Positions 10,532 to 22,015 of a stretch of 64,000 bases of DNA are shown piece by piece; position 1 is the first letter of the stretch; each line of letters opens with the position of its first letter. The notes under the pieces are model-generated. The model was not told where the DNA came from. It did not search any database and worked only from the letters and a program-made list of their open reading frames with translations. Made by a program: the position numbers and the translations under genes. Origin of the DNA: Azolla caroliniana (lineage: Eukaryota; Polypodiophyta); NCBI GenBank assembly GCA_043228905.1, contig JBHGNT010000012.1, positions 8,928,001 through 8,992,000 on the forward strand, read 5' to 3'.

Positions 10532-13500
10532 TTACATAGCAATCAATTCATCAACATCATTTTCTTCATCATCTTGTGTAGAACTCTCTTCGGCTATACG
10601 TGCATTGGCTTCCCCTGTTAGCCGAGCCAACGAAATATCTTCTATAAGCTCATCATCAAGCTCTATTAGCTCCCCCGGTTCGCCGGCTAACGGAGGAATA
10701 GGCTCTCGCGAAGCAGGTTGAAACCTTTCTGTATTAGCGAGGTTCTTTGCACCGACCTCCTCATCCTGGTCTGGGCACTCCCACAAAGCCTTAATCCGCA
10801 TATTAATAAATATAACCTGGTCCTCGTCCTTCTCCAATGCAATTGTATTTCTAAAGAGCTTCAATGCACATGCAGACGTTGTTCCTGTGATGTAAGTAAC
10901 AAGAAGATTTAGTTGTCAAACAAAAGAAAAAGGGATTGGTTATCTCTAGATCGTTACCCTAGTTCGAGGAATACCTGTGCCAGAAAAGAGATCTAATATC
11001 CAGTCTCCTTCGATAGAAAACATCTCGATCAAGCGCATCATAAGTCGTTGAGGTTTTTGATATGGGTTGACAAGTCCCCGTTCTGTCGTGGTGACATGTC
11101 GCAATTTTCGTGTCACTGCTGGATATACCAATAGATTTGAACCTCCCACTTCATTAGAATGCTCCTTGATTCTTTGTTTCTTAATTTCATCGAAGTAGCC
11201 AACCGTGATGTATTCAATGGCATTAACGAACCGAAAAGTTGGCCCTCTATTTACATTGGTCTTGATCCTATAAAAAATAATACATCGAGTTAAGAATAGA
11301 TTGAACAACCTTAAGAAATGCAATATAGTGAAAGACACCTATAAATAATCCTTACCATGCAAGGTTCTCGATGCCATGGCAACGAGATCTCAAAGCTTGA
11401 GCTACCGAGTACCCTTGGTCCATACTATGAAAGACAAATATTCACCACAAGGATGCAGCCGTTAGCTCAGCGAAATCCTTGACCATCTTCTCCAATTGTT
11501 TAAACCTAAATGGTTCATCGTCGTATGATGACCCAACCATTCGAAATCCGTAAGGAATATCCGCAATCATTAGCGTATATTCCTTCTTTGGCACCTTTTG
11601 GATCAAGTTCACGACATCACCGCAAACCACATTGTAGTAAAGATCTCTCGTAATATCTTTTTTGTGGCTAAATTTTTTAAAGGAGCCATCTTCCTCCATT
11701 TCATACGCCTTGACTAAGTGACGATCCTTTTCTTTTCTGGCTCGCTCGAGATGTGCAAGGAAGGATGTAGGGAAATCGTGTATATCCTTAACTTCTCCTT
11801 GTTTCTTGCCGTGACACGGTTTCTAATAGAAGCAATAGGACATAACGTATTATTATACAAGCTCTACATATGATGAAAAGGTAATGAAAAATCATCAATA
11901 CTAACCCAATCCTTGAATGCAATAAAATACTCTGATAACGTCTTATATGAAGACATTAGAGGATAATCCTTGGTCACTTGTTTCCAAGTTATACATCCAA
12001 GTTGTTTCATCATAACTTCTTGGATCTTCATGTACACCTTATGACTGTAAAATTAGAAGATTAGAACTTTGAATTACACCAGATAGACTACAATTTCAGT
12101 ATTTGAAAGACTTACTTATTGAACTCAGTGACCATTTCTTCAAGGCTTAAATCTTTCGCCACAACCCTTGACAAAACAGACACAAGAAGTTGCTCGTCCT
12201 TAATACCTTGCATCGCTCTCCACAGAGACAGCTTCATGTCGTCTGCTGCTTCTTCAATTGTCAAGTCAATTTTCTTGGTGGCTTGTGACTTTAACTCTAG
12301 TTGAGGGTCAACCTTACATTTCTTTTGTCGTTGACCCTTTACCTCCTTATTCTCCCACATTGAGAAGATTTGATCTTGTAGGTCCCATACTTCTCCATCT
12401 CTAAACGCCAATTGAAACCAAGACTCATATTTTCGAAGACCATCGGACTTAACATTATCATCTACAACAATGCCGACTTCATGCAGACATTGAGTAGGCC
12501 TGGATGTAACTTCACACCAAACTTTTGTTTCACGTCTAAATACTCGTGGTGGAAGAACCGTATACACTCAATGGATGACATTTTTTGCCTATAGTCATTA
12601 TCATTATTATGGTCCCATGCCACCAGCTTAGCCTCTTCAGTTGTGAGCCCAACATAAATTTTGCACTCGGCATACTTGAAGAAGAAAGTCGTTGGATGTT
12701 CTCTCACAAGTTGCCGACGTGCCTCTGCTGAATGCGATCCACCAATGACAAAGTAATTATATTGATCATGCTTTCTAATATCAAAATCTTCAATGGTTTC
12801 ACATTCTTCAGGATCTACTATAACAATAAAAGGCACCACAGTGGCATGGGGATTAATTTTCATTTTTTTCTTGAGATTTTGAACATGCATGCGGTGTGGC
12901 TCTCTAATCTCAAGTGGTCGTCGACCTATTTTTTCATCAATAGGGGGCCGATGGATGTGTGTTATAGGCAAATTAAACACTTGCCCTTTCCTGACCAGTT
13001 TACATTGCATTAACTCTCTCCTTATCTTATTCTGCTTGGATGACAAAACACCCGATGCCAGCTCAGCTCCTAACGTCCCCTTATTGTCCTCTTCGTTTTC
13101 ACTTGTTGAATCAGTGTCCGACATTTTGGTTGTCTTCATAATCTTCTTTGGTGGTCTTGACTGGACTTTGGATACCCTTTTTGTGGCCTTCAATGAGGAG
13201 GGCACTTCATCTCTTAGAGTTACATGGCCTTGTATATAAGGCCTTAAGGTAATAATAAGGTTTTGTGAGCTTTCAAGATCTTTTTTGAACGCTTCTGGCC
13301 CACAAGATTCCTTTACTAAAAGGTCTTCTGAAAGGAACACTTTACGTACCCCCTTGGAGCACTCTATTATTACCAGTATGTTGGCCGAATCTGCATCTTC
13401 GTAGTCAAATCGTAGAATACGGCCATACATAAATGGGGTTTCCTTTCCAAGCTGCCCCTCCCCCTTCTTCTTTGTTGTATACAATACGACTTTTTTCTTT

Positions 13501-13752
13501 GAGTCGACATATTGCATACACCATTCCTTGTCCGTTAGATCACGGTCAAGAAGGTCTTCACCTCCAGTAGCGGCGACAAGTTTCTTTTGGCTAACGTCAA
13601 TGTGTGGCTGAGATTTTGTCTCCTCGTTGAAGAGAAGGTTTTTTCCTCTCTTCATGGTCTCAGGAGCTACCTTGGTCTGGGCTTCGATTGGAGAACCCTG
13701 TATGCGAAGCTTTATTTTTTTCACGGGTTGGTCCGACAGGTTCTCAAACGAC
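10532..13752 (-). pseudogene. ParB-like domain fused to a beta-class DNA methyltransferase, multi-exon
   Basis: Predicted to place amino-methyl groups (N6-adenine or N4-cytosine) on DNA. Visible exons on minus: 13752-12116, 12044-11906, 11822-11356, 11267-10975, 10884-10532. The four introns of 71-90 bp all have GT...AG ends and keep phase. Exon 1 encodes a basic/acidic leader and a ParB/sulfiredoxin-like fold: FVIGGSHSAEARRQL (about 12710-12755) matches the GxHR box, and HNNDNDYRQKMSSIE the ENxxR...E box. Exon 3 has ADIPYGF (about 11550), the DPPY-type catalytic motif. Exons 4-5 join to LDLFSGTGTTSACAL, the AdoMet-binding motif. Catalytic motif before AdoMet motif is the beta-class order. 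The C-terminus is acidic. Damage: a frameshift near 12490, and TGA at 11442-11444 where CGA (Arg) is likely. An upstream exon with the start codon was not found; CTTAAATAG before 13752 looks like its acceptor. Confidence 0.82.
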
Positions 13753-14267
13753 CTATTTAAGAAAGTATATGCAAAAACATAAGTTAGGTGGTCACTTAGA
13801 TTAAGGTTGTATATTAAAATATAAATATGAAGAGGGGGCATGAATAGATGTGGGCATGAATTAACCAATGATTGATAAGTCTAATATTTAAAATGGTGAG
13901 CATTAAAGAACCATTGAGTGAGAGGTTCTATATCAAATATGGGTGCCATTAATTAGCCAATGATTTTAACATTAATCCAACATATTTATGGCTTGGTAAT
14001 GATTAGATTTATATTATACTTGATTTAACTTCATATAGATGTAGTTTAAATAATAATTGATATTTTAAATACAATTACTTTATTAAAAATAAATTTTTTA
14101 TGTATTGTATTAATATAATATTACATAATATAGACATTCTATTGATTTGGCTTTTGTTTAGAGAGAAGTTTATGTTTAGAGAGGAGTATATGTTTAGAGA
14201 GGAGCTTATTAGTTTTTCTCCATACCCTAAGCACATAACTTACAAAGCCCTATCTAGACCTTAAGCC
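13753..14267. promoter_or_regulatory. Divergent intergenic region between methyltransferase and transposase genes
   Basis: 515 bp, very AT-rich, between genes transcribed away from each other. It should hold both promoters and, on the minus side, the missing first exon and first intron of the methyltransferase gene. A short tandem of GTTTAGAGAGGAG-like units lies at about 14155-14205. No certain TATA box can be assigned because TA-rich runs are everywhere. Confidence 0.5.
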
Positions 14268-17047
14268 ATGAGTGAAGATTCACTGTTCTCGATTGAAGAA
14301 TATTGTTTGTCATCAGACTCATCGTTTTCTACTGAAGAGTATTGTTTGTCGACAGAGTCACCATATTCGATTGAAGAATATTGTCTGTCGACATAATCAC
14401 CATATTCTATCGAAGAATATTGTCTGAGCTCATCTACAGGGAATGTAAATAAGGACACATGTGAAGAGTTCTCTATTGAAGAATACGATATTAATAAAGA
14501 TACGGAGAATGAAGGTAGTGCCAAGGAAACATTGAATAACATTGGCGATGGTCACAACAGAGAATTAGATTGTAACAAGGTTACACCAACCTCTATGCAG
14601 GAAGAGAAATCTGGGAGCCCTATGCATATTAGAAGAATCCCACGAAGAATTCGTCTGGCTAGATTTAGCTTGGTGACATCAGATAAACAGATTGGATTTG
14701 ATGTCAAAAAAATATGTTGTGCCCGTGGTTGTATGTCTATGATCGGAAAATCAAAGTTGCGAGAATTAAGGCGATACTATTTTTCGAAGTCCGGTGATGA
14801 GCAAGACACTTACCTCGGGTCACATATGCAACTAGTATCTGACAAATGTACGGGGATCAAAGTATCATTCGAGTATTATATCTTCCATGCGCAACAGATA
14901 CGTAGAGTTGCATTCAAAATTGCGTTATGTGTTAGTAACATGCGGCTACATAGAGTACAACAACGTCTACTTAGCGGGGATCAGATGCTCAATTGTAAAG
15001 AGGTTCCTAGTATGAAAAGTGCAATTGGAAGACACGCTATTGGTTGGATGAAAACTTACTTTCAGTTAAATTGTGAAGTAATGCCCACTACAGGTAGGAT
15101 GCACCTTTCTGATAATTATACACGTCGGGAAGTTTATGATGTCTATCGATCTGATATGCTGGGCTCACGTAATCAGTCTATCACCTATAGCCAATTCACA
15201 AGATTATGGATAGCTCGGTTTTCAAATGTTATTATTCCTCGTAAAGTACGTATGGGGTATTGCTCCATTTGTGCAAATCTTAAAAGTTTGGCTAAAGGTG
15301 CAAAGACATCAATGGAAAAGGATATGAGTAAGAAGTTACTACAAGAGCATTGTGAGGCACAATCCTTAGAACGAAAGAAGGCGATGCATCATAGAGAGAA
15401 GTGTTTGAAGAGGCCCGAACAATACATGTGCTTAATGATAGATGGCATGAACCAGAAGAAGACGTGCTTGCCGCATATGCGGAGGCTCCCCAAAGATGTC
15501 AATGATGAGTACCTTGTTCAAATGCACTTGGTGGGATGCTTGGCTTATAATAGGTCTGTTCGACCTCACGTCTTCATTACTTACCCCATGTACACAATGA
15601 CCCTAACCTAACAGTTACAGTCCTTCACCGAGTTTTGATGTCTTGGGGCCAACCTTTCCCCCCTGTTCTATACATTCAATTGGACAATACTGCTAGAGAG
15701 AACAAAAATTCAACTGTATTTGGCTATCTAAGTATGTTGGTCAACCAAGAATTGTTTAGGAAGGTGAAAGTCAATTTCCTTTTGGTTGGCCACACACATG
15801 ACCATATAGATCAGATGTTTAGCACATTCTCCAGACAGTTGTCTCGGCATGATGCTTTCACTTTCCCTAAACTATTTGATGTCATTTGTGATGCATATAC
15901 ACCACGCCCAAAAGTGTTACACTTGAAGGAGGTATATGACTTGAAGAGATATATATCAGATGGGGGTGGTGGGAATGTTAAAGTGCTTGCTCAGTTAAAC
16001 AATATAAGTTTCAATCACATTTTAATGATAAAGAAAAATGGAATAATTGGTTCTACAGTTTTGTATGCTAAACAATATTCATCTTCTACAACATGGGAAC
16101 CTGAAGGTGGTTGCCAGTTATTACTTTGTATGCCGAGTACAATTGTCCATGGAGCTAAGCAAATGCCAATTGAGAAGAAAGGACAGTTGCAGAGCGACTT
16201 GGTATCAGAACAAAAACGGTCATGGCTCCAAGCCTTAGAAGAAAAAAGAAAGCATATTGAGGCCGCCAAGAAATATGCCGCACAACAAGACACGTCATGG
16301 TGGGATGTATTTTATAGTGATCAGAAAGAAATTATAGACAATTGTGTATCTGTTGATAATTGGAATTTGGAAACGCCATTCACATGGTCGCTACAACATG
16401 ATCGCGTAAATAGAACTCCAGAGCAACTAGTAAATGCGATTATTGACAGCTTAGTCCATCCACAACAAAGAGACATTTATGTGGGACCAAGGATGACCAA
16501 AGCAGTCGAAGCTAGATGGCAAGGCAATTTGCAAGAGCTCACCGCGGGGATGTTGATTGCAACGCCGGCTGATGAGAACTCACATGGCCACCAATTTTGG
16601 GTTGGTAAAATTCTAGAAGTGCTAATGCATGAAATAGAAAACACGATCAAGTCTATAAATGTTCATTGGTACAACACTAGAAGTGCAAATGCTTTTACAG
16701 GTAAGTATACATTGGAGATGATTGAATGCCCAACAAGAAGGGGAAGTAGGAAGAGGAAGCGAAACATTCGTAACACCTCGACCCTTGATATCTCTGATGT
16801 GGATATCATCGTGTACGACTTCACACTTACAAAAGCCGGACGATTAAGGAAGTCAACAATAGATATAATAAAAGAAAAATTACCAGGTCTACAAGGTGGC
16901 TCGAGTCAAAGGCAAACGAGATCTGCTACATATAATCTAGAGTCAAACCATTTGGTTTATGACGAAGATAATGCACTGATTGGTACATCCGAGGATGACG
17001 AGGAGGAATCGTCATTGTATATTAGTTATAGTAGTGATTCTCCGTAA
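14268..17047 (+). pseudogene. DUF7869-like transposase of the DNA transposon
   Basis: A frame from ATG 14268 to TAA 17045-17047 (about 926 codons) with two lesions: TAA at 14394-14396 and a one-base frameshift between about 15575 and 15600. The N-terminus has four imperfect acidic repeats of the type SPYSIEEYCLST (14268-14440). Cys motifs follow (CCARGC, CSICANLK). The catalytic part resembles an RNase H-fold family annotated as DUF7869, from memory of its motifs: LMIDGMNQKKT (Asp codon 15441-15443), LDNTARENKN (Asp 15683-15685) and VGHTHDHIDQMFS (about 15785-15825). The C-terminal third is basic (RRGSRKRKRN) and ends in an acidic tail. The two Asp positions fit the first two residues of a DDE/D triad; the third is not assigned. 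A role in transposition is inferred from family and position. Confidence 0.75.
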
Positions 17048-17379
17048 AGGAGTGATCATGAATGTATATTTGGCTATTAAGTGTAACTACATTCCGCTTG
17101 TAACAAATCGAGTAATATAAAAGCATGTGTTTTGAATTCTTATGATTTCTAAAAAATCGTTTCTTATAAAATAACATTGGTTGTAAAGTTTGTGATATAA
17201 ATTGAGAATGTATCTTTTTGAAATTCGTCTTTTTTTAGTTACTTCTAAATCACGAAAATAGTGGATTTTTAACCTTTTTCATAGTATGTTTGAACATGTA
17301 TGATACTGGTATCAATGTGTTTTGTAAAATCATTGAAAAAGCCCTAAAATCAACCAAAATTTCCCTTATCCTTCCATTT
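17048..17379. other. Right subterminal non-coding region of the DNA transposon
   Basis: About 330 bp of AT-rich DNA between the transposase stop and the right inverted repeat. It should contain the transposase 3' end. No repeat matching the left subterminal duplication was seen. Confidence 0.5.
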
Positions 17380-17413
17380 ATGCGCGATCCTTCCACTTGT
17401 GAACGCGAACATG
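17380..17413 (-). repeat. Right terminal inverted repeat of the DNA transposon
   Basis: Read on minus it begins CATGTTCGCGTTCACA and ends TCGCGCAT, matching the left repeat at 30 of 34 positions. TATGAA lies two bases outside it at 17416-17421, after which the Gypsy A gag text resumes. Confidence 0.82.
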
Positions 17414-18368
17414 ATTATGAAAGATATAACCGGGATCACTCCCCTGGTTACAACCACCGACGGGACGACTATGGCAAGGATGACGACCAGCCCTGGCAAG
17501 GATACCGCAACATAAAGAATTTCAATAAGAAACGTCATTTCAACAAAAAGGGGGGTCATCCACGAGAACCGGACCAAAACCAAGCACTTGCCCCCGGTCC
17601 GCCACCAAGCACACACGCCGAATCCAGCAATGCCCGGAAGTCGTACTGCTATTATTGCCGGCAAGAGGGCCACTATAGTAATCAATGTCTGGCAAAGAGC
17701 TACGACAAGCGACCAACGGAAGTCACGGACATACAACAAGTCACTACACAATCAAAAGGCACAGCCACGGAGTGGGAAACTCAAGAAGCCATCTGGAAGC
17801 AGGCAACCGAATGGGTGAAGAAGGCAAATGAACAGAATGCGGCAGAGCTCGAACAAAAAAGGAGAATGCCGAAGAGCTCGCCGGCTCGGGGCAACCCGAA
17901 AACCCAAAATGGCAGGTGTTACAAGAATGCCAAATCACGCTGCCGGTAGGCCGGCTATTGCAATTGGTACCACGGTTCACGGAAGGACTGAAGACCGGAA
18001 GGACGGCAGCTGACACACCACCGGCTCCGGCATTCTTTTCAAATCCGGAGGAAGGACCGGTAGTGGTGGACACAAGCAGTCCAGCAATCACAGCCATCGT
18101 GAAGCAAAAGGAGCTACCCGGCACGATTATCGATGGAGGATCCGGCGTGAACGTGATCAGCCTCCGAACATGTAACACTCTAGGAATCCAGGACTGGGAA
18201 CCGTGCCCGTTTTGGCTTCGGATGGCGGACACTAGCTCAGTACGGCCGACCGGATTAATACGCGATCTGGAAGTGACCATCAAGGGTCACACATTTCGCA
18301 TTTCCGCAGTAGTTTTCCAACTACAAGCTCAGGGAGCTTACCCACTATTGTTAGGCCGGCCTTGGTGA
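17414..18368 (+). pseudogene. Gypsy A gag C-terminal part and aspartic protease
   Basis: Gag resumes with a charged Tyr/Arg/Asp-rich stretch (DYERYNRDHSPGYNHRRDD) and a third knuckle, CYYCRQEGHYSNQC, near 17646-17690. After a frame change near 17930, the protease frame runs to 18366 with the active-site region TIIDGGSGVNVISLRT (about 18124-18170) and a flap-end-like LLLGRPW. The active-site triplet DGG replaces the usual DTG/DSG; this variant is seen in other plant Gypsy proteases, so it is not clearly a mutation. The gene was split from its 5' part by the DNA transposon. Confidence 0.87.
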
Positions 18369-21300
18369 AAAACAACACACATAAAGCAAAACTGGAGGAA
18401 GAATATAATTACGTTCCGGCGGGGAAAAGTGAAAGTACGAGTAGCGACTCAACCACGATCCGGTACCGGCAAGGAATCAATGCCGCTATATGCGGAATGT
18501 GTCAACATGCTGGAAGGATTGGCGGACGAAGAGGTCGATCAATACTTACAAGAAAATCCGAAGATCGTACCTTTGTTCGAGATTGATGTGGCTGAAGCAG
18601 TATCACCGTACGTACTGCAACTAGACAGGACCGACGAGGAACCGGATAAAGAGGCAATCTGGGAATTACGGCAAGCACAAGAGGCACTGGAAAAAGAAAT
18701 GGCAGTATCACAACGCGTGAAAGCCTCCCAACTAGAAGAGGTAAACCTAGGTACCACAGAGGACACAAGACCGGTGCACATCGCCAAGGAAATGACTTCG
18801 GAGAACAAAACGGCAATGATCACACTCCTAAAAGAATTTCGCGATGTGTTCGCCTTGTCCTACGAGGACATGTCGAGACTCGATCCTCGGTTATATCAAC
18901 ACCAGCTACATCTGAGTAAAGACGCCAACCGGTAGCACCATGAACCCGAATTACGCAGCAAAAGTCAAAGAAGAAATCGACAAGTTGCTGAGAGTGGGTT
19001 TCATCCGACCAGTAAAGAAAGCCACATGGCTCAGCTCGATAGTGGTAGTACCCAAAAAGAACGGTAAGATCACAGTGTGCGTTGACTACCGGAAATTGAA
19101 TGCGGCTATGGTAACGGACGCCTTCCCAGTTCCATTCACGGATGGAGTCCTGGATGCGGTTGTCGGTCATAAGGTGTACAGTTTTCTGGATGGTTTCAAC
19201 GGCTATAATCAGATCCGGATGCACCCCGCCGACCAGGTGAAAACCGCTTTTGTCACCGAATGGGGAGTCTTTGTTGCCGTAGTGATGATGTTCGGACTGA
19301 AAATGGCACCGACAACCTTCCAACGGATCATCATGGAAATTTTCGGGGAATTCATTCCGGCATTCATGCAGGTGTTTTTGGATGACTTCGTTGTTTATAG
19401 CTAGGAAGGGGATCACCTTCAGCACCTCCAACTATGCCTAGAAAAATGTAGGGTTTATCGACTAAGCTTGAACCCGTCAAAATGCGTGTTCGGAGTAACC
19501 AGCGGAGCGTTACTGGGCCTCATAGTAAGCAAGGATGGTATCGCAGTGGATCCGGACAAAGTAAAAGCAATCCTGGAGGCACCGGCACCAGCCACAGCAA
19601 AGGCACTAAGATGGTTCTTAGGACAAATTCGGTGGCATAGCAGAATGCTCCGGTATCTAGCAAACCTGGCTACACCACTGCATGCCACAGTACATCGGAC
19701 ACCGTTCCGATGGACGGACACAGAAGACCAGGCTTACCGGGCACTAAAAGTACTGTTGTCACAAGCGCCGGTGGTGCAACCTCCGGATTGGTCCAAAGAG
19801 TTCCATGTATTCGTTGATGCATCCTACATTGCAATCGGGAGCGCACTGATGCAACTGACAGAACCGAAATGGTACCGGCCAGTCTATTATGCTAGCTGGA
19901 AGCTGTCCTAAGCGGAACGGAATTATTCCACAACGGAAAGGGAGGCCTTGGGTATGATCTACAGTTTCACGAAGTTTAGACACTATTTGTTGGGAAGGAA
20001 ATTTTCCTTTCACGTAGATCATTCGGCGCTTCTCTACTTGGTGTCCAAAGCATCACTCACCAAGAAGCTGGCCTGGTGGACGTTACTATTGCAAGAATTT
20101 GAGTTCGAGATATTCCACCGACCCGACATACAACATGCGGTAGCGGACTATTTAAGCCGGTTGGATTCCGGCGAAACCGGTGACGGAGTCCCAAACGACT
20201 TTCTGGATGCAGAGCTGTTTAGAGTCACAGTAGAAACGGCAACGGATAGTTCGGTCGCAGAGGAAGACAAATGGCTTACCAACATGCACCAATTTCTGAG
20301 CACCGGCCTACCTCCGGAGGAGATGAACAGAGACGAGAGGAAACACTTAGCAGTTCAAAGCCGGCACTTTTGTCTATTACAAGACACCCTGTACCACAAA
20401 GTCACAGATGGCATATGGCGACGTGTAGTGCGCAGCAACGAAAAGGAAATAATATTGCGCGAAGCACACTGCGGCGTGGCTGGAGGACATTATGCCGGAA
20501 ACACTACGGCAAGGAAAATATGGCAGAGCAGACTATGGTCGCCGACAACATTGAAGGATGCAGTCCGGTATGCTAAAGAATGCGACCTATGTCAACGAAT
20601 GGGCCAACCAACCGAACAAGCCAGAATGCCTCACCAGTCCGTGCTACCGTTAGAACCATTTCAGAAATGGGGGCTAGATTTTGTTGGTCCGTTCAAACCA
20701 CCGGCAATGAGAACCGACAACCAGTACGTGATCGTCGCTACGGATTACTGCACGAAATGGGTGGAAGCGAAAGCACTACGTGACAACATTGTGGCATCCA
20801 CGGCAAAATTTTTATATGAATGCATCTGGTGCCGATATGGATGTCCGATAGAGCTCATAAGTGACCAAGGTGGGCACTTCTTAGGGCAAGTAGTGGAAAG
20901 TTTGAAGACATTTTAGGCGGTGGTGCACAAACGGAGCACTCCCTATTATCCGCAAGCCAACGGATTAGCAGAGTCAACAAATAAAACACTACAAAATATC
21001 CTGTGGCAAATCGTCAATGAGAACCAAATGGATTGGGATACAAAGCTGCACAGTCTACTCTGGGCCTACTGAACGGCATATAAGACAAGTATCCGCACAA
21101 CACCGTTCCGCCTAGCATTCGGATTGGAAGCAGTGATGCCGGTAGAGTTCCAGGTACCGAGTCTACAAATACAGATTCGGGAATGCCTAAATGAGAAGGA
21201 ATTGGAAGCTATCCGGTTAAACGCGTTGTGCGAATTGGAAGAACACCGGCTAGCCAGCATCATGCACCTAGAACTAGAACAACGGCGAAGGAAGGCGTTC

Positions 21301-21642
21301 GTGGATCGTCACCGAAAAGGGAACGAAAAGATGTTCGGCATCGCTAAGCCGGTACTCGTGTTCCAGACCCAGATGGGTAAGATGCCGGGAAAGCTACGGT
21401 TTCGGTGGACCGGACCATACTGGATTACGCGAGAGTTCAACGGTTCCTACCAATTAGGGACACTCGCCGGCGAGGTTCTGGGTAAATGGGTCAATGGGTT
21501 CCGACTCAAACCATACAATGGACCCATGCCAAGAAACCCATTCGAAGAAGTGAAGGGCGACACAGAACCGGACACCGGTAAGTTAGAAGCACCGACAAGC
21601 GGTCCAGCATCCGGCAAGGATCACAATCCGGATAAAAAATAA
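18369..21642 (+). pseudogene. Gypsy A pol: reverse transcriptase, RNase H, integrase
   Basis: After an entry frame (18429-18935) the rest of pol lies in one frame from 18940 to 21642. RT: VGFIRPVKKATWLSSIVVVP, PKKNGKITVCVDYRKLNAAM, and FLDDFVVYS (catalytic DD, about 19378-19404). RNase H: HVFVDASY (about 19801), TTEREALGMIYS and FHVDHSALLYL. Integrase: HHCC zinc finger (CDLCQRMG), core with KWGLDFVGPF (Asp near 20680), ISDQGGHF and YPQANGLAES, and a C-terminal domain ending near 21640. Four in-frame stops occur: TAG 19402, TAA 19909, TAG 20914, TGA 21070. Each is one C-to-T step from a Gln or Arg codon that suits the local motif. Confidence 0.92.
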
Positions 21643-22015
21643 AAAATAAAAAATCAAATCAAATCAAATCAAGTGAATCATGCAAGGGCGAGGGGTGAAC
21701 GGACACATGCAAAAAGAAGGAGTGAACAAGCACTTTGAAAAGGTACGTAGTGGGCTATTAATAGGGTATTAAACCGCCGCCACATGTCGCGTCATTCTAT
21801 TTTAGTACACGACGTGCACATGCGCGGGTAATGAAAAAAAAAAACAAGCGCCAACATGCAACAAGAAGACCCCCGCCACATAAAAACACCTGACATTTCG
21901 CGAACAGAGGAGCACAAACGCAGACAGGCGATTGAAGATCAGCAGATGCGAACCCACGCACACACAGACTCCTCACACACAACCCTCACTAGCGCTCACC
22001 AACCTCGACGAAGCC
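21643..22015 (+). other. Non-coding spacer between Gypsy A pol and extra ORF
   Basis: It starts with short-unit A-rich repeats (AAAAAT, then CAAAT units at 21655-21675). No supported gene is present. It may carry a promoter or splice sites that allow expression of the downstream ORFs. Confidence 0.5.

Larger units (their letters stand above)
9487..17413. mobile_element. DNA transposon carrying a ParB-methyltransferase gene and a DUF7869-like transposase
   Basis: A 7.9-kb unit inserted in the gag gene of Gypsy A. Its ends form an imperfect 34-bp inverted repeat (30 of 34 positions match by eye), and TATGAA occurs directly outside both ends (9481-9486 and 17416-17421; two bases, 17414-17415, lie between the right repeat and its copy), a likely target duplication that may be 8-9 bp with mismatches. 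Inside are two divergent genes: a five-exon methyltransferase gene on minus (10532-13752) and a transposase gene on plus (14268-17047), sharing a 515-bp AT-rich intergenic region. Both genes have one or two lesions, so this is a recently dead copy. Terminal repeats plus a transposase-like gene indicate a cut-and-paste element; the superfamily is not assigned. Confidence 0.82.

Noticed and set aside
10532-13752. Bacterial contamination as source of the ParB-methyltransferase gene
   Set aside because: Four short GT-AG introns keep the frame, and the gene lies between inverted repeats inside a plant-type Gypsy gag gene.
14261-14542. Minus-strand ORF with QYSSIEYGD repeats
   Set aside because: It is the antisense of the repeated N-terminus of the plus-strand transposase, whose frame continues into conserved motifs.
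9520-17399. The 9-bp direct repeat TTCCACTTG at 9520-9528 and 17391-17399 as target duplication of the DNA transposon
   Set aside because: It would place the ends inside a longer inverted match: sequence outside it (GTTCGCGTTCACA) is still inverted-repeated between both sides. TATGAA just outside that match fits the interrupted gag reading better.
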